A DNA stretch of 20,726 nt from Candidatus Bathyarchaeota archaeon (GCA_020344435.1 CP070826.1:22072-42797), one strand, 5' to 3'. Numbered from the stretch's first letter, positions 7,562-14,648 are shown. Notes: generated by a model from the sequence alone, not told the origin. Numbers and translations are program-made.

Positions 7562-8887
7562 CTACCTCGTTGGAAACTTCTTTCCAAGAAGAGGAAGCCC
7601 CTTTCTTCTGAAGGTTTTCATCATCTTCTTCATCGTCTTGTACTGTTTAAGGAGTTCCTTGACCTCTTTCTCGCTTGTACCTGAGCCGCGAGCCACGCGC
7701 CGTACCCTTGAAGAATTGAATACTTTAGGGTTCTCCCTCTCTTCGGGGGTCATCGACTCGATGATGATTCGCCATTTCTCCATGTGGTCCTCAGCTATCT
7801 CCATCATATCGTTAGGTATTTTGTAGGTTAGTCCTGGGACCATCTTAAGTAAATGCCTTAGAGGTCCTAGGCTTCTCATAGATTTGACCTGTTCGTACAT
7901 GTCCGTGAGGGTGAATCTCCCACTCAGAAAGGCTTGGAGTTTCTTCTCGGGTACCTCCACCTCTGCCTCACGCACCTTCTCGATGAGACTGTGTAGGTCT
8001 CCCATTCCTAGCAGTCTACCCACGAATCGGGATGGAACAAACGCCTCCACATCACCGACTTTCTCACCTATACCTATGAATCTTATCGGTGCGCCTATGG
8101 CGGCCACGGCGGATAACGCACCTCCACCCCGTGCGGAGCCATCGAGCTTTGCCACAAAGATGGAGCCTATCGGTGTAGCTTCGTGAAAGGCTTTCGCTTG
8201 TGTGGCAGCTTGCTGGCCGATTGTACCATCGATGACCAAGATGACCTCTCTGGGTTTGACCCTTTTCTCCATCTTCCTCATCTCTTTGATCAGACCTTTC
8301 TCGTCCTTGTGTCGCCCTGCTGTGTCGAGGATAATTATGTCATATTTATCGAACTTCTTCAGTCCATCCAAGGCTATTTGGATGGAGTTCTTTGTTTTCG
8401 GATCTCCGTATACTGGAACGTTCGCCAGTCTTCCAAGCTGTTCCAGCTGAGCCAAGGCGCCCGGCCTATAGGTGTCTGTGCAGACCAGCGCGGTGTTCAG
8501 TCCCCTCTTCTGGAAGTATCTGGCGAGTTTCGCCGATGTTGTCGTCTTTCCTGATCCTTGGATTCCAACGAGCATGAGGATGTTATTCTTTCCCGACTCT
8601 ATTTTCAGTAAGGCAGATTTCTCACCGAGAAAGCGTGTCAACTCCTCATAGACAACCTTTACCAAGTGTTCTCTTCTGGATACACCGGGTGGAAGCTTCT
8701 CCTTGAGGATTCTTTCTTCTATCCGTCTAGAGATTTCTAGAACAAGTTTTACATTAACGTCTGCTTGTAGCAGAGAGCGTTGGATGTCGTGAACAAGCTC
8801 TTTGACCAGTGCTTCGTCTACAACTGGGGCTCGGAAAACCTTCTTGAGTGCATCATACAGCGAAGAGCCGAGACGCTCCAGAACCAT
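7562..8887 (-). CDS. srp54: Signal recognition particle GTPase SRP54
   Basis: GTPase of the signal recognition particle. It binds signal sequences and 7S RNA and docks ribosomes at the FtsY receptor. The 441-residue product has the helical N domain (1-95) and the G domain with GIQGSGKTT at 108-116, DTYRPGA at 138-144, DTAGR at 188-192, AKLDG at 246-250 and GIGEKVGDVEAF. The methionine-rich M domain starts at about 310 and has the RNA-binding SRVRRVARGSGTS segment near 395-410. Length and order match the family. The ATG at 8887 has GGAGAAGG just upstream and a TATA box at 8921-8930. It shares a 121-bp divergent promoter region with the PAC2 gene. Confidence 0.98.
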   Translation of the reverse strand: MVLERLGSSLYDALKKVFRAPVVDEALVKELVHDIQRSLLQADVNVKLVLEISRRIEERILKEKLPPGVSRREHLVKVVYEELTRFLGEKSALLKIESGKNNILMLVGIQGSGKTTTSAKLARYFQKRGLNTALVCTDTYRPGALAQLEQLGRLANVPVYGDPKTKNSIQIALDGLKKFDKYDIIILDTAGRHKDEKGLIKEMRKMEKRVKPREVILVIDGTIGQQAATQAKAFHEATPIGSIFVAKLDGSARGGGALSAVAAIGAPIRFIGIGEKVGDVEAFVPSRFVGRLLGMGDLHSLIEKVREAEVEVPEKKLQAFLSGRFTLTDMYEQVKSMRSLGPLRHLLKMVPGLTYKIPNDMMEIAEDHMEKWRIIIESMTPEERENPKVFNSSRVRRVARGSGTSEKEVKELLKQYKTMKKMMKTFRRKGLPLLGKKFPTR

Positions 8888-8920
8888 CTTGCCTTCTCCA
8901 ATTCTAAACCTAGATTCACG

Positions 8921-8934
8921 CTTTTAAATACATT
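8921..8934. promoter_or_regulatory. TATA region between srp54 and the PAC2 gene
   Basis: The minus strand reads TATTTAAAAG (8930-8921), about 26 nt from a predicted srp54 start of transcription near 8900. The same AT-rich element reads TTTTAAATA on the plus strand and could also serve the PAC2 gene with a leader of about 55 nt. No other TATA-like element is evident in the 121-bp gap. Confidence 0.5.
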
Positions 8935-9008
8935 TACTGCGAGGCCAGTGTCTATCCACCAAAACTCTTTTTTCTCTCCATCAGCAATTTAGAAGCGAGG
9001 GATGTCTT

Positions 9009-9752
9009 TTGTCTGAAGCCGTCAGAATTGTTGAGAAGAAGCGTATACCTTCAGAGGCTATAATGCTCCAAGGTCTTCCTGATGTCGGTTTAGTTGGCTT
9101 GATAGCAACCTCATACATAATCTCCGAACTCAACTTAGACGAGATCGCCTATGTTGACTCAGACCTCCTGCCGCCAATAGTAGTCCTGCACAAGGGACTC
9201 CCACATGCACCACTTAGAATCTACGGTAACAAGGATCTAATCGCGGCGATCTCTGAAATAGCAGTTCCTGTGAAGGCACTACACCGAATAATGAGGAAAC
9301 TCGTGGACTGGGCTGAATCAAAAAACGTCAAGATGATTCTTTCTATGGGGGGGTTGCCGGTTCAGAACAGACAGGATATCAAGGAGCCGAAAGTCTTTGC
9401 GGCAGGTTCTAGTGATGACTCGCTCAAGTTGTTGCGTGAAAAGGGACTAGAAATACTGAATGAAGGCTTCATAGTTGGCCCTCAGGCGCTGACCATGCGA
9501 TACTGCGTCGAAAGAAAGCTTACAGCTGTAGCGCTTCTGGCCCAGTCATTCTTCAACTATCCTGATCCTGAGGCTTCGGCGGTGGCGATAAAGAAGTTCG
9601 CTCAGATCACGGGCAAGAAAGTGGATGTCGCAGATCTTCTTGAGAAGGGCGAAGAAATCCGGCTGAGAGCTAGGGACATTATGCGGAGAACCCAAAGCGA
9701 GTTGAGCCAAATGAAGAAGTCGCAGGAGTACGACCTTCCATTATATGTTTGA
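9009..9752 (+). CDS. PAC2-family protein (proteasome assembly chaperone-like)
   Basis: Member of the PAC2 (COG2047/COG1938) family, related to eukaryotic proteasome assembly chaperone 2. The cellular role in archaea is not firmly established. The 247-residue product has the family opening GLPDVGLVGLIATSYII (23-39), a central IAAISEIAVP segment, and GPQALTMRYC followed by LLAQSFFNYPDPEAS, where the family commonly has a conserved P-D/E-P-x-A. The C-terminal 40 residues are charged and probably helical. Translation starts at TTG 9009 with GAGGGATG upstream; the nearby ATG at 9002 is out of frame and soon stops. The small heat-shock gene follows with a 13-nt gap, suggesting co-transcription and a protein quality-control theme. 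Confidence 0.88.
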   Translation: MSEAVRIVEKKRIPSEAIMLQGLPDVGLVGLIATSYIISELNLDEIAYVDSDLLPPIVVLHKGLPHAPLRIYGNKDLIAAISEIAVPVKALHRIMRKLVDWAESKNVKMILSMGGLPVQNRQDIKEPKVFAAGSSDDSLKLLREKGLEILNEGFIVGPQALTMRYCVERKLTAVALLAQSFFNYPDPEASAVAIKKFAQITGKKVDVADLLEKGEEIRLRARDIMRRTQSELSQMKKSQEYDLPLYV

Positions 9753-9765
9753 GGAGGAAAGGGGA

Positions 9766-10209
9766 ATGTATGAAGAGAGAAGGAAGCGGTCAGCTTTTGA
9801 GATAATGAGGGAATATATGGAACTTCTTGATGCTTGGGCTGACGAGTTACTTGAATCACCTGGACGCCCTAGCTGGGATATTCAATCTTGTTGCCTTGAA
9901 CCCTTATGTGACATCTCAATTACAGCCGACGAGGTTGTTGTTACCGCGGACCTTCCTTATGCGCAGCCTGAAACCATTGAGGTGGAGGCGGTGGGACATG
10001 ACCTAATCGAGATTTCAGCGAAGATAAAGCGAAAAGTTGGATTTGGTGATCTCGGGATAACCCACCGAGAAGGGGAATTCTCATCATTCCGATCACGCGC
10101 TCGCATCCCTGTACCTGTTGAGACCGATCGGATGAAAATACGTTTCAAACGAGGGATTCTGGAAGTCCATCTGCCCAGAAAGAAGGGGCATAGGATAAGA
10201 ATAGAGTGA
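9766..10209 (+). CDS. hsp20: Small heat-shock protein, Hsp20/alpha-crystallin family
   Basis: ATP-independent chaperone that holds unfolding proteins. The alpha-crystallin domain runs from about residue 42 to 137 (147 residues from ATG 9766): CDISITADEVVVTADLP, then RSRARIPVPVETDRMKIRFKRGILEVHLPRK, the hallmark A-x-x-x-NGVL-like strand (here RGILEVHLP). The C-terminal IRI corresponds to the I-x-I motif used in oligomer assembly. The frame is open from ATG 9745, inside the preceding gene, but GAGGAGG at 9751-9757 lies 8 nt ahead of ATG 9766 and supports the later start. The N-terminal arm is acidic and short. Confidence 0.93.
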   Translation: MYEERRKRSAFEIMREYMELLDAWADELLESPGRPSWDIQSCCLEPLCDISITADEVVVTADLPYAQPETIEVEAVGHDLIEISAKIKRKVGFGDLGITHREGEFSSFRSRARIPVPVETDRMKIRFKRGILEVHLPRKKGHRIRIE

Positions 10210-10240
10210 GTAACGGCTATTGCAAGTCAAAAGAATCAAA

Positions 10241-10266
10241 GGGCGCGCCCAAGAATCGAATATTCG
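10241..10266. repeat. Two adjacent 10-bp palindromes after hsp20
   Basis: GGGCGCGCCC (10241-10250) and CGAATATTCG (10257-10266) are each perfect palindromes, 6 bp apart, 32 bp after the hsp20 stop. They could be a terminator-like structure or protein-binding sites ahead of the membrane protein gene. The rest of the 176-bp gap (10210-10385) holds no recognised gene. Confidence 0.4.
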
Positions 10267-10385
10267 CGATCAACTGCGTACATGGCGCTTCTCTCACATT
10301 TGATATGTTCAATCGTGAAGAGGAATAATCGGAAGCTTGGGGGTTTCTGCGCACGGATCTGGGAAAGTACCCGAGATATGCCGTT

Positions 10386-12215
10386 GTGACTCTCTGCGGG
10401 TTTCTCATCTTCTTCCTAGGTTTTGTAGCATTCTACACATTTGTGACTGCCTTCATTTCACTTCTAATAATCGTTTTGCTGACAGTAGGTGTCAGCTACA
10501 TGAACCGAAGCCCACTCGGTGGCTTAGTTCTGGGAGTATTCACCTCAAGTGTCTTCATATTGGGTTTCTTTCTCATGGGCTGCATTTGGGAGAGCCCTCT
10601 CAATTTCTTGCAGTATATGCTAGGTTTTGGTCTCTTCGAACATATTAAATGGGGTCTTCTCTCAGCGATTCTTGCAATAGCTTCGGTTGGTTTGTTCTTC
10701 GGTACGCTCGGATATGTATTTGAACATATATCACTGAGAGATTCTGTAACACAGCTACACGTATTCAGAGACTACTGGTCAAACATCCATCTTCTCGGGA
10801 AGAGTACAAAGAGGGAGTATGGCACACTCGACAGACGCTTAAGCAGTTGGAGCTTTCGAAGGAGGAGGTGGTGGAAGAGTCTTGTGGAGAAGATAACAGA
10901 GCCTCAATCTGACCTCGTCTTCTCACGCCGGAGTAAGAAAGATGCGAGTGAATCTGGCAGAGGAGACTTGTTTGATCTATCCTCTGGTCGAATGGTTGGC
11001 CAAGACCTTGTTGACCCCTTAGATCTGATATCTAAGTACAGACCTTTTGTTCTCAAGGCAACAGAAGTATCGTCGAGTTCAACCGGGGTTAGAAGGATAG
11101 CATTTGAGAATCTCATAGCGCGATTTCTTGGATGGTTTATGCCTTCACGCTTGGTCTGGCTAGTCTATTTCTCTCTATCAGGATTGTTAATCTGCTCTGT
11201 CTACCTTTATGCACTCACCCACGTGTTCTTTGTAGGAGTTGAATACTCGGTTGTGGTGGCAGCAATAACGACTTCTATTCCATTACTTGGCTTCGTTTGG
11301 CGCTGGAGAAATGCGTCAAGAGAGTTGTTTGAAAGACGCCCCGATGAGCGAATTCTAATATTTTCTGTATATGTAATCCTAGCTCTTCTCTACGGTTTCT
11401 TCTTCCTCGCGATAACAAATCCACCAGATATATACATAGGCTTTCCTTTCATTCCAGAACGCTGGATAGTTGCGTGGTCTGTATGGACTGCGAGCTTTCT
11501 GACTCTCACTCTTTTCCTGAGCTTCGGATATATTTGTATACATCGAGAAAGTGAAGTTGTCAATACTTACTTTTACAATGATGACCCGTCCAAGTCTAGC
11601 GCTTCCCAAGTTTCCCCTTTCAGGGAGACTCATGACGCGCCCTTTTGGCTGAAGGAAGACAAAGGAAAGAAATATTGGGTTCTCAGGTTCATGTACTTTT
11701 GGCGTTATGAGGTTGCAAAGGTCCCACACTCTGACTGGGAACGAGTTGAAGTATGGGTGAACGCGCAGACAGGAGCAGTAAAATGGGTGGTAAGCGATTA
11801 CCACTACAGAGAATTATGGTACAAAGTTGAAGGCTCTCTTTCCAAGCTCTATGTGGACTTTTTGATAAACTTTCACACGCCCATACCCGTAATAGAACAA
11901 GCCGAAGTTGAATCCATCTCCCATGTCTTCGGTGAGACAAATAGAAGCCTGATGGGGATGGTGACAACTGGGAAGGCATCGGAAATCTCGGAAAATCTAC
12001 GTGCTCGTTTAGAAAAGTTCTCCAAGATTTGGTCAGATTTGCATCCAAGAGAGTGGATTCGGAGGTATGGTTTGTCAGGTCTTGCTGCTGGCTTCTGCAG
12101 TACGCTGCCTTGGACCTACTGGCGATATCCAAATGGTCTTGAAAGAGCAGAAGAGTATCGAGAAAGACCAGCGGCCCAGCCCAGTGATCAGCCGATACTT
12201 CCATCAAAGCATTAG
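10386..12215 (+). CDS. Polytopic membrane protein of unknown function with a PepSY-like segment
   Basis: I do not recognise this 609-residue protein. Hydrophobic stretches suggest eight membrane spans at about 3-21, 22-39, 45-67, 88-112, 257-282, 286-305, 322-343 and 360-385. A basic soluble region (113-256, including RRRRWWK) separates two groups of four spans. The C-terminal 220 residues are soluble. Residues 453-470 (RVEVWVNAQTGAVKWVVS) resemble the end of a PepSY-like domain, with the W-V-N/D-A-x-TG-x-V pattern, followed by an aromatic DYHYRELWY. No catalytic motif was seen. Translation starts at GTG 10386; the frame is open back to a stop at 10326 without another usual start codon, and the ribosome-binding site is weak. 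The C terminus ends in a Pro-rich tail. Confidence 0.75.
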   Translation: MTLCGFLIFFLGFVAFYTFVTAFISLLIIVLLTVGVSYMNRSPLGGLVLGVFTSSVFILGFFLMGCIWESPLNFLQYMLGFGLFEHIKWGLLSAILAIASVGLFFGTLGYVFEHISLRDSVTQLHVFRDYWSNIHLLGKSTKREYGTLDRRLSSWSFRRRRWWKSLVEKITEPQSDLVFSRRSKKDASESGRGDLFDLSSGRMVGQDLVDPLDLISKYRPFVLKATEVSSSSTGVRRIAFENLIARFLGWFMPSRLVWLVYFSLSGLLICSVYLYALTHVFFVGVEYSVVVAAITTSIPLLGFVWRWRNASRELFERRPDERILIFSVYVILALLYGFFFLAITNPPDIYIGFPFIPERWIVAWSVWTASFLTLTLFLSFGYICIHRESEVVNTYFYNDDPSKSSASQVSPFRETHDAPFWLKEDKGKKYWVLRFMYFWRYEVAKVPHSDWERVEVWVNAQTGAVKWVVSDYHYRELWYKVEGSLSKLYVDFLINFHTPIPVIEQAEVESISHVFGETNRSLMGMVTTGKASEISENLRARLEKFSKIWSDLHPREWIRRYGLSGLAAGFCSTLPWTYWRYPNGLERAEEYRERPAAQPSDQPILPSKH

Positions 12216-12289
12216 AGAAGACTAGCGTGAAAGTTTGAGAAGATTCAGATCGATTAATTACAAGCTAAGGATTCTACTCTGGCAAATTC

Positions 12290-12296
12290 TTTATAA
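12290..12296 (+). promoter_or_regulatory. TATA box ahead of the zinc-ribbon/membrane gene pair
   Basis: TTTATAA predicts transcription from about 12319. The transcript would cover a possible 27-codon ORF (12340-12423), the zinc-ribbon gene and the 4-TM gene. A second weaker AT element, CCTTTAAGG, is at 12424-12432, too close to ATG 12443 to serve it except by starting near GTG 12461. Confidence 0.4.
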
Positions 12297-12339
12297 CCGA
12301 AATGGGCTCTAGTCTGTAAATCAGCGAGAGCGATCATAC

Positions 12340-12423
12340 ATGGTCAAGATTAAAGAACTATTAATACTCGGTGAAACGATGATAAAGAAACAAGGCGGAG
12401 TTACTCTCGCGCACGCGTATTAG
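12340..12423 (+). CDS. Possible 27-residue small ORF
   Basis: An ATG 21 nt after a predicted start of transcription opens a 27-codon frame ending in TAG. It reads as a helix-prone basic peptide (MVKIKELLILGETMIKKQ...). There is no clear ribosome-binding site and no family is recognised. It is in a different frame from the zinc-ribbon gene downstream. It may be a leader peptide or chance. Confidence 0.2.
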   Translation: MVKIKELLILGETMIKKQGGVTLAHAY

Positions 12424-12442
12424 CCTTTAAGGAATCCTCCAG

Positions 12443-12646
12443 ATGCTAGGCTCGGGATCCGTGGAACGTGGTGAGGCTTTTGTGTATCAACAAGTGCAGC
12501 AGCCACCAACCATTAGCATCCATCAAGTCAAGGAAAAGGAGATAATAAAAGAGAAGGAGGTAATTGTTAAGGTTAAGTGTTCTCATTGTCAACGTTTGTA
12601 CAACGAGATCTTAGATGAATGCCCTCGGTGTGGAGCGAAGAGGTAA
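12443..12646 (+). CDS. Small zinc-ribbon protein with a Lys/Glu-rich linker
   Basis: The 67-residue product has a polar N-terminal tail, a charged KEKEIIKEKE segment (30-39) and a C-terminal zinc ribbon with CSHC (46-49) and CPRC (60-63). Such C-x2-C...C-x2-C ribbons bind zinc and often mediate protein or nucleic-acid contacts; no specific function is inferred. The ATG at 12443 is the first in frame after a stop at 12428, and GTG 12461 is an alternative. The 4-TM protein gene begins 7 nt after its stop, so the two are probably translated from one mRNA. Confidence 0.65.
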   Translation: MLGSGSVERGEAFVYQQVQQPPTISIHQVKEKEIIKEKEVIVKVKCSHCQRLYNEILDECPRCGAKR

Positions 12647-12653
12647 GATAAGA

Positions 12654-13031
12654 ATGGACGCAACAGAGGTTATTGGTGGCATCTTTCTTCTAATGATTGG
12701 GGTTCTCACAACTGCTCCACTCCCATTTGACGGCTGGTTCTACGAATCGTTTCCCGAATTTGCTGCAACAGCTTTAGCAGGTGGGATCTTCCTCATCCTC
12801 CTTGGCTCATATCTAGCTATAGCTGGCTTCAAGTCAAAGGAAGAAGCTAGTAGAATGGAAACTGTCGGTGCCATATGTCTCTTCATATCCTTCATCATCC
12901 TACTTGCTGCCTTTGTCGCCGAAGATGGGGTCGGGGCAGGGGTTTCTGCGATTGCTGGTTGGGCTTTTCTAGTGGTGGGAGTTGGAACAGTCTTAGTTGG
13001 TAGAAGAAGAGCCAAGAATCAAGATACATAG
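12654..13031 (+). CDS. Small four-span membrane protein, unknown function
   Basis: A 125-residue hydrophobic protein with predicted spans at about 4-21, 37-58, 71-89 and 94-116 and a basic tail GRRRAKN. By the positive-inside rule that tail faces the cytoplasm. The glycine- and alanine-rich helices resemble many archaeal DUF-type membrane proteins, and no family is assigned. The frame is open from 12615, but AGGT at 12641-12644 with a 9-nt spacer favours ATG 12654, just after the zinc-ribbon stop. Confidence 0.7.
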   Translation: MDATEVIGGIFLLMIGVLTTAPLPFDGWFYESFPEFAATALAGGIFLILLGSYLAIAGFKSKEEASRMETVGAICLFISFIILLAAFVAEDGVGAGVSAIAGWAFLVVGVGTVLVGRRRAKNQDT

Positions 13032-13135
13032 CAATCTTAGAGTTGCCGCCCATGATCTGACAAAGCAAACTGGCAAGAGCAATAAGAGATGTAGTTCATT
13101 CTATAATATATAAACGCGGAAGTCCTGCAAAAGCC

Positions 13136-13201
13136 TTGAAGCCTCAGCCCCGACTAGTGTCTTCACACGTCCGACGGCTCTTCTTGCATCATCGGCTTCA
13201 A
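13136..13201 (-). ncRNA. Candidate box C/D guide sRNA
   Basis: Read on the minus strand from 13201, the order is: stem TTGAAGCC (13201-13194); C box ATGATGC (13192-13186, consensus RUGAUGA); a 12-nt guide AAGAAGAGCCGT (13185-13174); D' box CGGA (13173-13170); a 3-nt spacer; C' box GTGAAGA (13166-13160); a 12-nt guide CACTAGTCGGGG (13159-13148); a perfect D box CTGA (13147-13144); then GGCTTCAA (13143-13136), which pairs perfectly with the first stem. Exact 12-nt guides and the C-D'-C'-D order are the hallmarks of archaeal sRNAs that direct 2'-O-methylation by fibrillarin with L7Ae and Nop5. It lies in the 237-bp gap between a membrane protein gene and aIF5A. C, D' and C' each deviate from consensus at one base. 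Confidence 0.72.
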
Positions 13202-13206
13202 TAGAA

Positions 13207-13240
13207 GTTGTTTAATCCCCTTAATGAGGGTTGTTTAATC
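13207..13240. repeat. 11-bp direct repeat ahead of the candidate sRNA
   Basis: GTTGTTTAATC occurs at 13207-13217 and again at 13230-13240, 23 bp apart, with a short CCCT...AGGG inverted repeat between them. On the minus strand each copy reads GATTAAACAAC. The distal copy is TATA-like and would place a start of transcription at about 13209, just ahead of the sRNA. Confidence 0.45.
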
Positions 13241-13268
13241 TAAGAATGGTCTCAGCTGTGCTTCTGTA

Positions 13269-13664
13269 CTAATTCTTTGTTCTCATTATTTTTGTTCTGC
13301 CTAGGATGCGCCAGTACTCAACCTCGACGCCGGAGGCGAGTCCAGATGCCAACGTTTTGTCCTCTGGCGTCGGGGCTTCAAAAACATCGTATGTTTCGAG
13401 GTCCATCAGCTGCACCGCCGAGGGTAGCAATGCTATAACTTGTGCGCCCCTCTTCTCGATAATTGGAACCTCAACTTGGGCGCTGACAGGTTTGACGAGG
13501 GTCCTCTTCGTCCCGTCAAAGACTCCTATGGCAACTATTCTTGCCTTTGCGGAGCCATGCTTCCCTGGCTTCGACTTCGAATAGTCAGCTATACGACAGG
13601 GTTCATCTTCTATCATCACGTAGCTACCAACCCTTAAGGCTCCCAAGTCCATCGGTTTGCTCAT
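13269..13664 (-). CDS. eif5a: Translation initiation factor aIF5A (hypusine protein)
   Basis: Ribosome-binding factor that promotes peptide-bond formation at difficult sequences. It is active only after deoxyhypusine/hypusine modification of one lysine. The 131-residue product has the N-terminal SH3-like domain with the hypusine loop SKPGKHGSAKARIVAIGVFDG, in which Lys35 is the expected modified residue, and a C-terminal OB domain from about residue 70. The frame is open from ATG 13694, but GAGGTGA lies 5-6 nt ahead of ATG 13664, and the product then starts with MSKPMDLGALRVGSYVMI as in homologues. It is a single-gene unit. The candidate sRNA lies 68 bp beyond its stop. Confidence 0.97.
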   Translation of the reverse strand: MSKPMDLGALRVGSYVMIEDEPCRIADYSKSKPGKHGSAKARIVAIGVFDGTKRTLVKPVSAQVEVPIIEKRGAQVIALLPSAVQLMDLETYDVFEAPTPEDKTLASGLASGVEVEYWRILGRTKIMRTKN

Positions 13665-13770
13665 TGTCTTCACCTCATATACTGCAGTTTTCATTCAGCA
13701 AGTAGATACATTAAGGTATCGCTACGCAGTCCATACTGTTGCATGCAGCATTTGGTGTCTTCCGATATCA

Positions 13771-13779
13771 GTTTAAATA
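13771..13779 (+). promoter_or_regulatory. TATA box for the NAD kinase gene
   Basis: GTTTAAATA here predicts transcription from about 13802. The box would lie inside the coding region if translation began at ATG 13743, which is the main reason to prefer GTG 13812 as the start. Confidence 0.55.
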
Positions 13780-13811
13780 GTGAGTACAATTATCAGTCTG
13801 AGGGAAGGACA

Positions 13812-14648
13812 GTGTTCAACGCTGTCAGCATAATCGCGAGAATCGATCAGAGAAAGGCATTGGATTTTGCGACAAGCCTTATCGGACATCTGGAAGCTAG
13901 GGGGCTAGTTGTCTCCCTTGAGCCGAGGCTTGCAAAGCATGCCAAAAGGAAAGAGGCTGCGATGGAGCTGAAAGAGATGAAGACCGACCTGATCATAACC
14001 GTTGGGGGCGACGGCACTATACTCAGAACGTGCCTCTTGCTTCCAAAGCCTGAACCTCCAATCCTCGCTATCAATATGGGTGTACGTGGCTTTCTCGCGG
14101 AAGTGCCGCCTGAAAAGGGACTAGATGCTGTGAACAGGTGTCTTAGTGGAAATTTTCATCTGGAAAAATGTATGAAACTATCTTCTTCAATTGAAACCAA
14201 AAGATTGCCCGACGCTTTGAACGAAGTTCTAATAACCTCTCAGGCGCCATCTAAGCTATTGCACGTCAGGATCAGAAAGAATGAGACAGCGGTGGCTGAG
14301 TGTCGGGCGGATGGTATGATCGTTGCGTCCCAGGTGGGATCCACGGGCTATTCGCTGTCTGCAGGGGGACCCGTTTTAGATCCTGACGTTGACGCGTTTG
14401 CATTCACTCCCATCTGTCCTTTGACTGTCTTTCATCCTGTGGTCTTCTCAGCGAAAGATACAATCGTCATACAGCTTCTCAAGCCGAAGACGGCGGCTGT
14501 CGTTTTGGACGGCCACCATCGAGCTGAGATAGAGCCGAAGAATCCTCGAATCAGTGTTTCGAAATCAGAGCATGAATCTTCGTTCGTTCGCTTTGACGAT
14601 GGCTTTTACCGTCGTTTGAAGAGTAGGCTCCTCTTTGCTAGGAGCTAG
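13812..14648 (+). CDS. nadK: NAD kinase
   Basis: Phosphorylates NAD (or NADH) to NADP using ATP or polyphosphate. Numbered from GTG 13812 (278 residues): GGDGTILR at 65-72 is the nucleotide-binding signature, LNEVLI at 136-141 the NE/D motif, and ADGMIVASQVGSTGYSLSAG at 166-185 the substrate-binding region with its GSTGYSLSAGGP core. The C terminus has VLDG, where the dinucleotide is contacted. GTG 13812 follows AGGGAAGG by about 3 nt and gives VFNAVSIIARID, the usual start. The upstream in-frame ATG at 13743 would precede the TATA box. Its stop is 4 nt before the nob1 start, so the genes form an operon. Confidence 0.95.
   Translation: MFNAVSIIARIDQRKALDFATSLIGHLEARGLVVSLEPRLAKHAKRKEAAMELKEMKTDLIITVGGDGTILRTCLLLPKPEPPILAINMGVRGFLAEVPPEKGLDAVNRCLSGNFHLEKCMKLSSSIETKRLPDALNEVLITSQAPSKLLHVRIRKNETAVAECRADGMIVASQVGSTGYSLSAGGPVLDPDVDAFAFTPICPLTVFHPVVFSAKDTIVIQLLKPKTAAVVLDGHHRAEIEPKNPRISVSKSEHESSFVRFDDGFYRRLKSRLLFARS

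Noticed and set aside
7531..7587. N-terminal extension of pus10 to ATG 7587.
   Set aside because: It overlaps the 3' end of srp54, contains the TATA-like box, and adds residues unlike the family start.
12370..12385. ATGATAA on the plus strand ahead of the zinc-ribbon gene, similar to a C box.
   Set aside because: No CTGA box follows within the next 80 nt and no terminal stem can be drawn.
13099..13209. A 36-codon minus-strand open stretch (SIEADDARRAVGRVKTLVG...) overlapping the candidate sRNA.
   Set aside because: No ATG, GTG or TTG start follows the upstream stop before most of the stretch, and the C/D box layout explains the sequence better.
13743..13811. N-terminal extension of NAD kinase to ATG 13743.
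   Set aside because: The extension contains a good TATA box, and GTG 13812 has a strong ribbon of purines ahead of it and gives the usual N terminus.
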